From positions 1 through 49,599 of the forward strand of contig NZ_LNIZ01000010.1 of assembly GCF_001469025.1 (NCBI RefSeq): a DNA stretch of 49,599 nucleotides. Reading direction: 5' to 3'. The position numbers were made by a program, and so were the translations under genes. The notes under the pieces were generated by a model. The model did no database searches, had not been told where the DNA came from, and saw only the letters and a list, made by a program, of their open reading frames with translations. This document shows positions 11,690-20,113 of this stretch, in pieces (the stretch's first letter is position 1; every line of letters begins with the position of its first letter). Source of the DNA: Trueperella bernardiae. GTDB taxonomy: Bacteria; Actinomycetota; Actinomycetes; Actinomycetales; Actinomycetaceae.

Positions 11690-11765
11690 CCGTCAGAAGT
11701 CGTGAATCTGGGGTCCGCCAGGTCGATATAGCATCGGTAGCCGGTATTTTCACGAGTTCTGTCGG
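11690..11765 (-). repeat. Palindromic intergenic repeat, copy A
   Basis: This 76-bp element is about 80% identical, in opposite orientation, to 19286-19362. Its ends form an imperfect 17-bp inverted repeat (CCGACAGAACTCGTGAA against CCGTCAGAAGTCGTGAA, two mismatches). It lies in an intergenic region and encodes nothing. Confidence 0.8.
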
Positions 11766-11862
11766 CTAGGCCCCGAGTCGCAGGATAATCGGCCGCCCCA
11801 CCGGCCAGCCCCAGCCCAACGTCCGGATCGTGGTCCGCCAATCCCGAGGCGCGGACATTGCC

Positions 11863-11868
11863 TAGACT
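11863..11868 (+). promoter_or_regulatory. -10 box of leuB (leaderless)
   Basis: TAGACT ends six bases before the leuB ATG, so the mRNA probably begins at the start codon. No Shine-Dalgarno precedes the gene. No good -35 box was seen. Confidence 0.6.
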
Positions 11869-11874
11869 TGCCCC

Positions 11875-12924
11875 ATGGCTATTGAACTTGCAGTTATCCC
11901 TGGTGATGGCATTGGCCCCGAAGTTGTGGCCGAGGGCCTGAAGGTGCTTTCCGCCGTGGCTGGTGATGTTGATTTTGCCCTCACCCACTATGACCTCGGC
12001 GCGGGCCGCTACCACCGCACGGGCGAGGTCCTCACGGACGCCGAGCTCGAGGAGATCAAGGGCAAGGACGCGATCCTGTTGGGCGCGGTGGGCGATCCGT
12101 CGATGCCGTCGGGCGTGCTCGAGCGCGGCCTGCTGCTCAAGTTGCGCTTTGACCTGGACCAGTACGTCAACCTGCGCCCTTCCAAGTACTACCCGGGCGT
12201 GCCCACGCCCCTAGCCAACCCCGGCGACATCGACTTCGTCGTGGTCCGCGAGGGCACCGAGGGGCTGTATGCCGGCAATGGTGGCAACCTGCGCGAGGGC
12301 ACGGACCAGGAGATCGCCACGGAGGTCTCGATCAACACCCGCTTCGGAGCGGAGCGCGTGGTGCGCTTCGCATTCGAGCAGGCGCGTGCGCGCCGCAAGA
12401 AGCTTACGCTCGTCCACAAGCACAACGTCCTCGTTCACGCCGGCCACCTGTGGCGCCGCACGGTGGAGGAGGTCGGCGCCGAGTACCCGGACGTCACCAC
12501 CGACTACCTGCACGTGGACGCCGCCACGATCTTCCTGGTCACGGACCCGGGCCGCTTCGACGTGATCGTCACCGACAACCTTTTCGGTGACATCCTCACG
12601 GACGAAGCTGGCGCGGTCACGGGCGGAATCGGGCTGGCGGCGTCGGGAAACATCAACCCGGACCGCACGTTCCCCTCGATGTTCGAACCCGTCCACGGTT
12701 CGGCCCCGGACATCGCGGGCAAGGGCATCGCGGACCCGATTGCCACGATCTCCTCGGTGGCGCTCATGCTGGACTTCCTGGGCTATCCGGAGCTGGGGGA
12801 GAGGGTGCGCGCTGCCGTCGACGCTGACATGGCAACTCGCGCCGAGGCGGCGGCCTCAGGCCGGCCCCTGGTCCGCACCACCGCCCAGATTGGCGATGCG
12901 ATCGTGGCCCTGCTCGAGCGGTAG
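11875..12924 (+). CDS. leuB: 3-isopropylmalate dehydrogenase
   Basis: The 349-aa product is an NAD-dependent beta-decarboxylating dehydrogenase. Substrate-binding residues are in the [17 protein letters not shown] region and the metal-binding aspartates in [14 protein letters not shown] (about residues 225-238), followed by [17 protein letters not shown]. It oxidises 3-isopropylmalate (leucine) and probably 3-methylmalate formed from citramalate (isoleucine), which fits its place before ilvE and cimA. No leuA, leuC or leuD is in the window. It is probably translated from a leaderless mRNA. Confidence 0.96.
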   Translation: MAIELAVIPGDGIGPEVVAEGLKVLSAVAGDVDFALTHYDLGAGRYHRTGEVLTDAELEEIKGKDAILLGAVGDPSMPSGVLERGLLLKLRFDLDQYVNLRPSKYYPGVPTPLANPGDIDFVVVREGTEGLYAGNGGNLREGTDQEIATEVSINTRFGAERVVRFAFEQARARRKKLTLVHKHNVLVHAGHLWRRTVEEVGAEYPDVTTDYLHVDAATIFLVTDPGRFDVIVTDNLFGDILTDEAGAVTGGIGLAASGNINPDRTFPSMFEPVHGSAPDIAGKGIADPIATISSVALMLDFLGYPELGERVRAAVDADMATRAEAAASGRPLVRTTAQIGDAIVALLER

Positions 12925-12948
12925 AATTGGGGAGAAGGAAGGACTCTC

Positions 12949-14091
12949 ATGCGTCAGCACACGGAACTCGAGAAACTGTCGGCCCAGCCGGTTCAAAGCG
13001 CCGATAGCTTTGCCGGCACGTTCGCGCTCCAGCCGAACAAGGTCCTGAAGTCGGAGGCCGAGTACGGCCGGATCATGGCCAACTTGGGCTTCGGCACCGA
13101 CTTTTCTGACTACATGGCCCACGCCACCTGGACCGCGGAGAACGGCTGGCACAACAAGGAAATCGCTCCCTACGGCCCGCTCAGCCTGGACCCGGCCGGC
13201 GCGATCCTCCACTATGGCCAGGAGGCCTTCGAAGGAATGAAGGCCTACCGTCACGATGACGGCTCGATCTGGACCTTCCGCCCCACCTACAACGCGGCGC
13301 GCATCAACATGTCGTGCAGGCGGCTCGCGATCCCGGAGATCCCGTTGGCTGATTTTATGGGCTCGATCGTGGACCTCGTGCGTGCGGACGCGCGCTGGGT
13401 GCCCTCCGCGCCGGGTAGCTCGCTATACCTGCGCCCCTTCGTCTTCGCTTCCGAGGCCTTCCTGGGTGTGCGAGCCGCCACGCGGTACGAGTACTTGGTG
13501 ATTGCCTCGCCGTCGGGCGCCTACTTCCCGAATGGGCTCAAGCCGATTAATGTCTTCGTGGACCGCGACTACCACCGCGCCGGCCCCGGCGGGATGGGCG
13601 ACGTCAAGACCGGCGGGAACTACGCCGCCTCGCTCCTTCCCAAGGTCACGGCGCACGACGCCGGCTTCGACGAGGTGCTCTTCATGGACGCGGCCACCAA
13701 CACCAACATCGACGAGCTGGGCGGCATGAACGTGTTCGTGGTCATGGCTGACGGCTCGGTCAAGACCCCGAAGCTGACGGGCAACATCCTGCCCGGCGGC
13801 ACACGCTCCTCGATCCTGCAGTTCCTCGAGTCCGAGGGCGCGGCCGTGAGCGAGGAGACCATCTCGCTGGCGTCGGTGGTGGACGGCATTCAGTCGGGCG
13901 ATGTGGCGGAGATGTTCGCGTGCGGCACGGCCGCCGTTGTCACCCCGATCGGGCGCTTGGCCTCCGGGGACTTCGACGTGGAGGTGCCGGTGGGGGAGAA
14001 GACCGCCGCGATCTACGACGAACTGACCGCCATCCAGCTCGGCCACCGCGAGGACCGCTTCGGCTGGCTGTACAAGATCGCTGACGCCTAG
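12949..14091 (+). CDS. ilvE: Branched-chain amino acid aminotransferase
   Basis: The 380-aa class IV aminotransferase carries the PLP lysine in GDVKTGGNYAASLLPK (about residue 221) and the substrate-loop motif ILHYGQEAFEGMKAYR (about 85-100). It makes Val, Leu and Ile from their 2-keto acids. The C-terminal GTAAVVTPIG and the length match actinobacterial IlvE. GAAGGAAGG precedes the ATG. It lies 24 bases after leuB and three bases before cimA, so the three form an operon. Confidence 0.97.
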   Translation: MRQHTELEKLSAQPVQSADSFAGTFALQPNKVLKSEAEYGRIMANLGFGTDFSDYMAHATWTAENGWHNKEIAPYGPLSLDPAGAILHYGQEAFEGMKAYRHDDGSIWTFRPTYNAARINMSCRRLAIPEIPLADFMGSIVDLVRADARWVPSAPGSSLYLRPFVFASEAFLGVRAATRYEYLVIASPSGAYFPNGLKPINVFVDRDYHRAGPGGMGDVKTGGNYAASLLPKVTAHDAGFDEVLFMDAATNTNIDELGGMNVFVVMADGSVKTPKLTGNILPGGTRSSILQFLESEGAAVSEETISLASVVDGIQSGDVAEMFACGTAAVVTPIGRLASGDFDVEVPVGEKTAAIYDELTAIQLGHREDRFGWLYKIADA

Positions 14092-14094
14092 CCA

Positions 14095-15687
14095 ATGAAG
14101 GTCTTCATCTACGACACAACCTTGCGTGACGGCGCCCAGATGGAGGGCATCAGCCTGTCCGTGGCGGACAAAATCGCGATGCTCCCGCACATCGAGGCGA
14201 TGGGCGCGGACTACATCGAGGGTGGCTGGCCGGGCGCGATCCCGCGTGACACGGAGTTCTTCGAGGCGCTCAAGGCGCGTAACCCGCTGAGGTCCGCCAC
14301 GCTCACCGCATTTGGCGCCACCGCCAAGGCCGAGGTGGCCGCCGCGGAGGACCCGCAAGTGGCGGCGCTCGTGGACTCGGGTGCGCCGGTCATCTGCCTG
14401 GTCGCCAAGTCCGACATCCGCCACGTGCTCGGCGCGCTACGCACCACCGCCGAGGAAAACCTGCGCATGGTCCGCGACACGGTCACCTACCTGCGCTCGT
14501 GCGGGCGCGAGGTCATGGTGGACATGGAACACTTCTTCGACGGCTTTTCCGCCGACTCCGACTACGCCACCGCCGTCGTCGCCGAGGCGCTCGCGGCAGG
14601 GGCCAGCTGGGCCATCCTGTGCGACACCAACGGTGGCTCGCTGCCCAGCCGGGTCTCCGCGACGGTCCGTGAGCTCACGGCACGGCTCGAGGCGGACGGA
14701 GTCGTGCCCAGGCTGGGCATTCACACGCACGACGACGCCGGATGCGCCGTGGCGAACTCGATCGCGGCGGTGGAAGCCGGATGCCGGCAGGTGCAGGGCA
14801 CCATCAACGGATATGGCGAACGCACGGGGAACGCGAACCTTTTGACGGTGGCGGCGAACCTGGCGCTGAAGACTGATCTGGAGGCGGTGACGGAGGCCCA
14901 GCTGGCCGACTTCACCTCCGTCTCCCACGCGATCGCGGAGTTGACGAACATGGCCCCGCAGCTGCGCCAGCCCTACGTGGGGCGCTCCTCCTTCGCGCAC
15001 AAGGCCGGCCTGCACGCCTCGGCGATCCGGGTGGATCCCAACCTCTACCAGCACACTGACCCGGCGGCGGTGGGTAATGACATGCGGATGTTGGTCTCGG
15101 ACATGGCTGGCCGGTCGTCCGTGGAGCTCAAATGCCGCGAGTTCGGGGTGGACCTGGCGGGCCGCAAGGAGGAGTTGCGCCTCATCACGGAGCGGGTCAA
15201 GGCCGCCGAGGCGATGGGCTACACCTACGACGCGGCGGACGCCTCCTTTGAGTTGCTCGTGCGCGAGGTGCTCGGGGAGCTGGTGAGCTACTTCGAGGTG
15301 GAGCAGTGGGCAGCGGACGTGCGCTCGGCGGCGTCGCCGTCGGAAACCGTGAGCGAGGCGCGCGTCAAGCTGCACGCTGGCGGCCAGCGGATCATGCGTA
15401 TGGGGGAGGGCGTGGGCCCGGTGCACGCGCTCGACCAGGCGTTGCGCGCGGCGCTGACGCCCGTGTATGCCGAGCTGAGGGGCATGCGGCTGACGGACTT
15501 CAAGGTGCGCATCCTTGACTCGGCCGACGGCACGAGCGCCGTGACGCGCGTGCTGCTGACGATGAACGACGCGGCGGGCACGTGGACCACGGTGGGTGTG
15601 GGCGCGGACGTGATCGAGGCGGCGTGGGAGGCGCTGACGGGCGGGTATCATTACGGGCTCATCCGCTCGGGGCACCAGGCCGTTTAG
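14095..15687 (+). CDS. cimA: (R)-citramalate synthase
   Basis: The 530-aa enzyme condenses pyruvate with acetyl-CoA to citramalate, the entry to threonine-independent 2-oxobutyrate and isoleucine synthesis. It begins with the HMGL-like TIM barrel motif YDTTLRDGAQMEG (residues 5-17) and has HTHDDAGCAVANS (metal ligands, about 211) and NGYGERTGNANL. The C-terminal 120 residues form the LeuA-type dimer domain, usually the site of isoleucine feedback. The start overlaps the ilvE context by only three bases. Homocitrate synthase is a less likely alternative given the pathway neighbours. Confidence 0.9.
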   Translation: MKVFIYDTTLRDGAQMEGISLSVADKIAMLPHIEAMGADYIEGGWPGAIPRDTEFFEALKARNPLRSATLTAFGATAKAEVAAAEDPQVAALVDSGAPVICLVAKSDIRHVLGALRTTAEENLRMVRDTVTYLRSCGREVMVDMEHFFDGFSADSDYATAVVAEALAAGASWAILCDTNGGSLPSRVSATVRELTARLEADGVVPRLGIHTHDDAGCAVANSIAAVEAGCRQVQGTINGYGERTGNANLLTVAANLALKTDLEAVTEAQLADFTSVSHAIAELTNMAPQLRQPYVGRSSFAHKAGLHASAIRVDPNLYQHTDPAAVGNDMRMLVSDMAGRSSVELKCREFGVDLAGRKEELRLITERVKAAEAMGYTYDAADASFELLVREVLGELVSYFEVEQWAADVRSAASPSETVSEARVKLHAGGQRIMRMGEGVGPVHALDQALRAALTPVYAELRGMRLTDFKVRILDSADGTSAVTRVLLTMNDAAGTWTTVGVGADVIEAAWEALTGGYHYGLIRSGHQAV

Positions 15688-15825
15688 CCTGATAGCGGAC
15701 GCGGGTCGGTCCTTTAGTCCCATGCTGGAATAACTCCATTCAGGGTGCGCGGGGCGGTGCCCGATTTGTCGGATTTAGCCCCTGTGAGTTAGCTCCCCAT
15801 AAGAGCACGAGGGGAGGAGTATCCT

Positions 15826-15831
15826 TAGAAT
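15826..15831 (+). promoter_or_regulatory. Possible -10 box of pflB
   Basis: TAGAAT lies 33 bases before the pflB GTG. No convincing -35, FNR or Rex site was seen in 15688-15864. Confidence 0.35.
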
Positions 15832-15864
15832 TGGAGTCGAACTTAGAACGACCTAAGGAGTAAC

Positions 15865-17946
15865 GTGACCGACGAGGTAACGACAATCCAGCAGTGGCAA
15901 GGATTCACGGAAGGCGCGTGGCAGTCTACTATCGACGTGCGCGACTTCATCCAGAAGAACTACACCCCCTACGAAGGCGACAAGAGCTTCCTCGAGGGTC
16001 CGACCGAGAAGACGTTGGAGCTGTGGAAGGAGCTTGACGAAAAGTACCTGTCGGTCGAGCGTGAGAAGCGCGTCTACGACGTCGACATCGATGTCCCGGC
16101 TGACATCGATGCCTTCGGCCCGGGCTACATCTCCGACAACGACGACGTGATCGTCGGCCTGCAGACCGACGTGCCGCTCAAGCGCGCCATGATGCCGTTC
16201 GGCGGCTGGCGCATGGTTGAAACCGCGATCCACGAGGCGGGCCTGGAGGCGAACCCGGAGGTCAAGGAGATCTTCACTCGCTACCGCAAGACCCACAACC
16301 AGGGCGTGTTCGACGTCTACACCCCGCGCATCCGCGCGGCCCGCTCCTCGCACATCATCACCGGCCTGCCCGACGCTTACGGCCGCGGCCGCATCATCGG
16401 CGACTACCGCCGCGTGGCGCTCTACGGCGTCGACCGCCTGATCGAGGAGAAGCAGGCCGACAAGCTCGCGCGCGCCGACCTGCCGTTCTCCCAGGATTGG
16501 GCCCGCGACATGGAGGAGATCTCCGAGCAGATCGCGGCCCTGAAGAAGCTGAAGAAGATGGCTGAGGGCTACGGCTTCGACATCTCCCGCCCGGCTGAGA
16601 CGGCCAAGGAGGCCGTGCAGTGGACGTACTTTGGCTACCTCGGCGCGATCAAGTCCCAGGACGGCGCCGCGATGTCGTTCGGTCGCGTGTCGGCGTTCTT
16701 TGACATCTACTTCGAGCGCGACTTCGCCCGCGGCATCCTCACCGAGTCCGAGGCCCAGGAGATCATTGACTCGCTGGTGATCAAGCTGCGCATCGTGCGC
16801 TTCCTGCGCACCGAGGCCTACGACCAGATCTTCTCGGGCGATCCGTACTGGGCCACCTGGTCTGACGCGGGCTTCGGTCTGGACGGGCGCACGCTCGTCA
16901 CCAAGACCTCCTTCCGTCTGCTCCAGACCCTCATGAACCTGGGCCCGGCCCCGGAGCCGAACATCACGATCTTCTGGTCCGAGCGCCTGCCCGACGGCTA
17001 CAAGCGCTTCTGCGCCGAGGTCTCGATCGAAACGTCGTCCATCCAGTACGAGGCCGACCGCCAGATCTGCGGCCACTGGGGCGACGACGCGGCGATCGCC
17101 TGCTGTGTGTCCCCGATGCAGGTGGGCAAGCAGATGCAGTTCTTCGGTGCCCGCGTAAACGCGGCCAAGTCGCTGCTCTACGCGATCAACGGAGGCCGTG
17201 ACGAGATGACCGGCAAGCAGGTCGTGGAAGGTCACGCGCCCATCGAGGGCGACGGCCCGCTCGACTTCGACGAGGTGTGGGAGAAGTACGAGGACATGCT
17301 CACGTGGGTTGTCGAAACCTACGTGGAGGCCCTCAACATCATCCACTGGAGCCACGACAAGTACGCCTACGAGGCGCTCGAGATGGCGCTCCACGACACG
17401 GATATCCTGCGCACGATGGGCTGCGGCATCGCCGGTCTGTCGATCGTGGCCGACTCGCTCGCCGCGATCAAGTACGCCAAGGTCTACCCGATCCGCGACG
17501 AAACCGGTCTCATTGTTGACTACCGCACCGAGGGTAACTTCCCGCGTTACGGTAACGACGACGATCGCGCGGATGAGATCGCAGCCACCATCGTTCACAC
17601 GGTGATGAGCAAGATCAAAGCAATCCCGATGTACCGCAACGCGGTGCCCACCCAGTCGGTGCTGACGATCACCTCCAACGTGGTCTACGGCAAGAACACC
17701 GGCAACTTCCCCTCCGGCCACCGCGCCGGCACGCCGTTCGCCCCGGGTGCCAACCCGGAAAACGGTGCTGACACGCACGGCATGCTTGCCTCCATGCTTT
17801 CGGTGGGCAAGCTTGACTACACGGATGCCCTCGACGGCATCTCGCTGACCAACACCATTGTTCCCAGCTCGCTCGGCCGTGACCGCGACGAGCAGGTCAC
17901 CAACCTTGTTGGCATCATGGATGCCGGCATGGTGCACAAGGGCTAA
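15865..17946 (+). CDS. pflB: Pyruvate formate-lyase, catalytic chain lacking the glycyl-radical domain
   Basis: The 693-aa protein is formate C-acetyltransferase, cleaving pyruvate with CoA to acetyl-CoA and formate. The two catalytic cysteines are present in [14 protein letters not shown] (Cys413-Cys414). The chain ends at [15 protein letters not shown], where the E. coli enzyme (760 aa) continues through about 65 more residues with the radical loop RVSGYAV. That loop is absent here and is encoded by the next gene, so the enzyme needs two chains. TAAGGAG lies just before the GTG start. The stop is a clean TAA with TAG directly after, not a frameshift. Confidence 0.93.
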   Translation: MTDEVTTIQQWQGFTEGAWQSTIDVRDFIQKNYTPYEGDKSFLEGPTEKTLELWKELDEKYLSVEREKRVYDVDIDVPADIDAFGPGYISDNDDVIVGLQTDVPLKRAMMPFGGWRMVETAIHEAGLEANPEVKEIFTRYRKTHNQGVFDVYTPRIRAARSSHIITGLPDAYGRGRIIGDYRRVALYGVDRLIEEKQADKLARADLPFSQDWARDMEEISEQIAALKKLKKMAEGYGFDISRPAETAKEAVQWTYFGYLGAIKSQDGAAMSFGRVSAFFDIYFERDFARGILTESEAQEIIDSLVIKLRIVRFLRTEAYDQIFSGDPYWATWSDAGFGLDGRTLVTKTSFRLLQTLMNLGPAPEPNITIFWSERLPDGYKRFCAEVSIETSSIQYEADRQICGHWGDDAAIACCVSPMQVGKQMQFFGARVNAAKSLLYAINGGRDEMTGKQVVEGHAPIEGDGPLDFDEVWEKYEDMLTWVVETYVEALNIIHWSHDKYAYEALEMALHDTDILRTMGCGIAGLSIVADSLAAIKYAKVYPIRDETGLIVDYRTEGNFPRYGNDDDRADEIAATIVHTVMSKIKAIPMYRNAVPTQSVLTITSNVVYGKNTGNFPSGHRAGTPFAPGANPENGADTHGMLASMLSVGKLDYTDALDGISLTNTIVPSSLGRDRDEQVTNLVGIMDAGMVHKG

Positions 17947-17972
17947 TAGAGATACACACAAGGAGATTTATC

Positions 17973-18221
17973 ATGGCTATGACATACGATGAGCGCCTGG
18001 CTTCGATGAAGGCCCAGCGTGAGACGAACGGTGGCGTCCAGGGTCTGTACCATGCCAACGTCAACGTCCTCAACCGTGAGACTCTCGAGGACGCGATGGA
18101 GCACCCGGAGAAGTACCCGCAGCTGACCGTGCGCGTGTCCGGCTACGCGGTGAACTTCGTGCGCCTGACCCGCGAGCAGCAGCTCGACGTCCTGTCGCGC
18201 ACGTTCCACGACCAGATGTAA
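17973..18221 (+). CDS. Separate glycyl-radical chain of pyruvate formate-lyase (GrcA-like)
   Basis: The 82-aa protein ends with [20 protein letters not shown], then the radical motif RVSGYAV (Gly57 is the expected radical site), then [14 protein letters not shown], which together match the last 65 residues of full-length PFL. The first 20 residues are extra. AAGGAG seven bases upstream shows independent translation 26 bases after pflB. The best-known relative, E. coli GrcA/YfiD, is a spare part for damaged PFL. Here the partner PflB has no radical domain of its own, so this chain should be essential for activity rather than a repair factor. Confidence 0.9.
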   Translation: MAMTYDERLASMKAQRETNGGVQGLYHANVNVLNRETLEDAMEHPEKYPQLTVRVSGYAVNFVRLTREQQLDVLSRTFHDQM

Positions 18222-18234
18222 GGTGAGTCGTTGA

Positions 18235-18268
18235 GGCGGGCGCGCGGGAGCCTTCCCGCGCGCCCGCC
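18235..18268 (+). terminator. Hairpin between the radical chain and pflA
   Basis: A perfect 15-bp GC-only stem (18235-18249 with 18254-18268) has a four-base loop and no U-run. It may end or slow transcription, or protect the pflB message and lower pflA expression. Confidence 0.7.
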
Positions 18269-18305
18269 CTCATTTCGTGGCGACCACACTTTTTAGGGAG
18301 ACTGA

Positions 18306-19211
18306 TTGGCGAATCACCAGCTTGATGCACGCAAGTACTTTGAGGTGGGAGAGGGATCCACCGGCGAGTACGCCCCCGCCCCGCTCGAGGAGGAGATCCC
18401 GCGCGCCGCGGGCAAGGGCCTGGATGGCATCGCTCGCGCCCCGGAGATGGATCGGCATGAGCACATCATGGCGATCCGTAACGGAGACTTGGGTTCGTTG
18501 CATTCGTGGGAGCTCGTGACCGCGATGGACGGCCCGGGCACGCGCATGACCGTCTTCTTCGCCGGCTGCCCGCTGCGCTGCCTGTACTGCCACAATCCCG
18601 ACACGCTCCACGCCCGCGAGGGCACCGTCGCCACCCCGGAGGCGATCCTGGATCGCATGGGCCGATACAAGGCCGTGTTCAAGGTGACCAACGGCGGCGT
18701 GACATTCTCCGGCGGTGAGCCGCTCATGCAGCCGGCCTTCCTTGCCAAGCTGTTGCGTGGGGCGAAGGAGATGGGGATCCATACCGCGATCGATACCTCC
18801 GGCTTTCTAGGGCGCAACCTCAGCGACGAGATGATGGCCGACACCGATCTGGTGCTCCTCGACATCAAGTCCGGCCTGCCCGACTACTACGAGCGCACCA
18901 CCGGCCGCGCGCTCCAGCCCACCATCGACTTCGGCCACCGCCTCTCGGACGCCGGCAAGGAGATTTGGGCCCGCTTCGTGCTGGTGCCGGGCCTGACCGA
19001 CGACGTCGACAACATCGAGGCCGCCGCCGAAATCATGAAGGAGTTCAGCACGCTCACCCGCGTGGAGGTGTTGCCCTTCCATCAGATGGCGCGCGACAAG
19101 TGGGAGTCGCTCGGCATGGAATACCAGCTCAGGGACGTCCAACCGCCCGCGAAGGAGCACACGGACCTGGTCCGCGAGATCTTCCGCTCCCATGGGCTGA
19201 CCACATTCTGA
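18306..19211 (+). CDS. pflA: Pyruvate formate-lyase activating enzyme
   Basis: This radical-SAM enzyme installs the glycyl radical on PFL. The 4Fe-4S motif is GCPLRCLYCHNPD (Cys88, Cys92, Cys95), followed by VTFSGGEPLMQP, which binds SAM. From TTG 18306, with AGGGAG five bases before it, the protein is 301 aa, about 60 residues longer at the N-terminus than E. coli PflA, which begins near residue 64. In-frame ATGs at 18447 and 18468 would remove the extension but lack a ribosome site. The extension (KYFEVGEGSTGEYAPAP...) has no recognised domain. Confidence 0.92.
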   Translation: MANHQLDARKYFEVGEGSTGEYAPAPLEEEIPRAAGKGLDGIARAPEMDRHEHIMAIRNGDLGSLHSWELVTAMDGPGTRMTVFFAGCPLRCLYCHNPDTLHAREGTVATPEAILDRMGRYKAVFKVTNGGVTFSGGEPLMQPAFLAKLLRGAKEMGIHTAIDTSGFLGRNLSDEMMADTDLVLLDIKSGLPDYYERTTGRALQPTIDFGHRLSDAGKEIWARFVLVPGLTDDVDNIEAAAEIMKEFSTLTRVEVLPFHQMARDKWESLGMEYQLRDVQPPAKEHTDLVREIFRSHGLTTF

Positions 19212-19222
19212 CGCGCATAAGG

Positions 19223-19254
19223 ATGCGCCGGGCTACCTCGCCCGGCGCATTTTT
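19223..19254 (+). terminator. Terminator of the pfl operon
   Basis: A perfect 11-bp stem (19223-19233 with 19240-19250) is followed by TTTT. It lies 11 bases after pflA. Confidence 0.93.
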
Positions 19255-19285
19255 GTCCCCGCTCGCGCCAGGCCCGGCTGGGTGC

Positions 19286-19362
19286 CCGACAGAACTCGTG
19301 AATATACCGGCTGACGATTGCTATAGGCGCCTGGTCGGCCCGAGGTTCACGACTTGTGACGG
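19286..19362 (+). repeat. Palindromic intergenic repeat, copy B
   Basis: This 77-bp element is about 80% identical to the complement of 11690-11765, with imperfect terminal inverted repeats (CCGACAGAACTCGTGAA against CCGTCACAAGTCGTGAA). It lies between the convergent pflA and yggS genes. Confidence 0.8.
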
Positions 19363-19395
19363 GGTGACCCGCAAGAGCCGGTCTCAGGGCCTGGC

Positions 19396-20106
19396 TCAGG
19401 CCGGGCGCGGGCCGAAGATGGCCGTGCCCACCCGCACCAGCGTGGAGCCCTCGGCTACCGCGATCTGAAGATCGTGGGTCATACCCATCGACAGCTCGGC
19501 CGCGCCCTCCAGCCCCGGCAGCTTGCGCATCTGCTCAGACAGTTCGCGCGTGAGGGCGAACGAGGCGTGGATCTCGGCTGCGTTGGTGGTGTGGGCGCCG
19601 ATGGTCATGAGCCCGTCGATGCGGATGAGGCCAAGCTCGGCGATGCGCCCCGCGATGTCGATGAGCTCTTCGGGCGCGCATCCCGACTGCGTGTCCGCGC
19701 CCGCGGAGTTGACCTGGATGAGGACGGGGTAGGGGCCCTCGGCGAGGCCCTCATCGATGCGCGCCTCCTGGCGGCGGGCGATCCGCACGGCCTGCTTGAC
19801 CGAGTCCACGGTGTCGATGCGGTCCGCATGATCCATCGCCGTGCGCAGCTTATTCGACTGCACCGGCCCGATCACCGTGTGCGTGGCGAGCACGCCCGCG
19901 CCCGCGAGCTTGGCCGTGGACTCCACGAGCTGGGGGACCAGGTTGTGGCCGAACGTGGTGATCCCGCACGCGGCCGCCTCCAGCAGGTTTTCCAGTGGCT
20001 GATGCTTGGCCGCCACCTGCAAAGTCACCGAGCCGGGTGCTCGGCCGGCGGCCTGCTCGGCGCGGGCAATGGCCTCGCGCACGGAATCGATGTTCGCGCT
20101 GATCAT
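19396..20106 (-). CDS. YggS/PLPBP family pyridoxal-phosphate protein
   Basis: The 236-aa single-domain alanine-racemase-like barrel has the PLP lysine in VAAKHQP, the motif THTVIGPVQSNK, and the family signature SMGMTHDLQIAVAEGSTLVRVGTAIFG. Such proteins control PLP supply and have no known catalytic reaction. The start at 20106 is chosen for AGGAGG just upstream (20110-20115), which itself overlaps the stop of the helicase gene, so the two are coupled. FGHN stands where most members have FGEN. Confidence 0.9.
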   Translation of the reverse strand: MISANIDSVREAIARAEQAAGRAPGSVTLQVAAKHQPLENLLEAAACGITTFGHNLVPQLVESTAKLAGAGVLATHTVIGPVQSNKLRTAMDHADRIDTVDSVKQAVRIARRQEARIDEGLAEGPYPVLIQVNSAGADTQSGCAPEELIDIAGRIAELGLIRIDGLMTIGAHTTNAAEIHASFALTRELSEQMRKLPGLEGAAELSMGMTHDLQIAVAEGSTLVRVGTAIFGPRPA

Positions 20107-20113
20107 GGTCCTC

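Larger units (their letters stand above)
11538..11874. other. Intergenic region between aspA and leuB
   Basis: No convincing gene is seen. It contains the palindromic repeat at 11690-11765 and, at its end, the leuB promoter. The remaining bases (11538-11689 and 11766-11862) have no recognised feature. Confidence 0.6.

Noticed and set aside
15688-15864. Possible FNR, Rex or CRP site before pflB.
   Set aside because: The symmetric half-sites are not present; TGTGAGTTAGCTC has only one matching half.
15853-17961. A 702-codon open frame on the minus strand opposite pflB.
   Set aside because: Its composition is the antisense of a highly conserved gene in high-GC DNA; it has no recognisable domain or ribosome site. 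The same holds for the long antisense frames at 1257-2954, 4318-6174 and 9760-11289.
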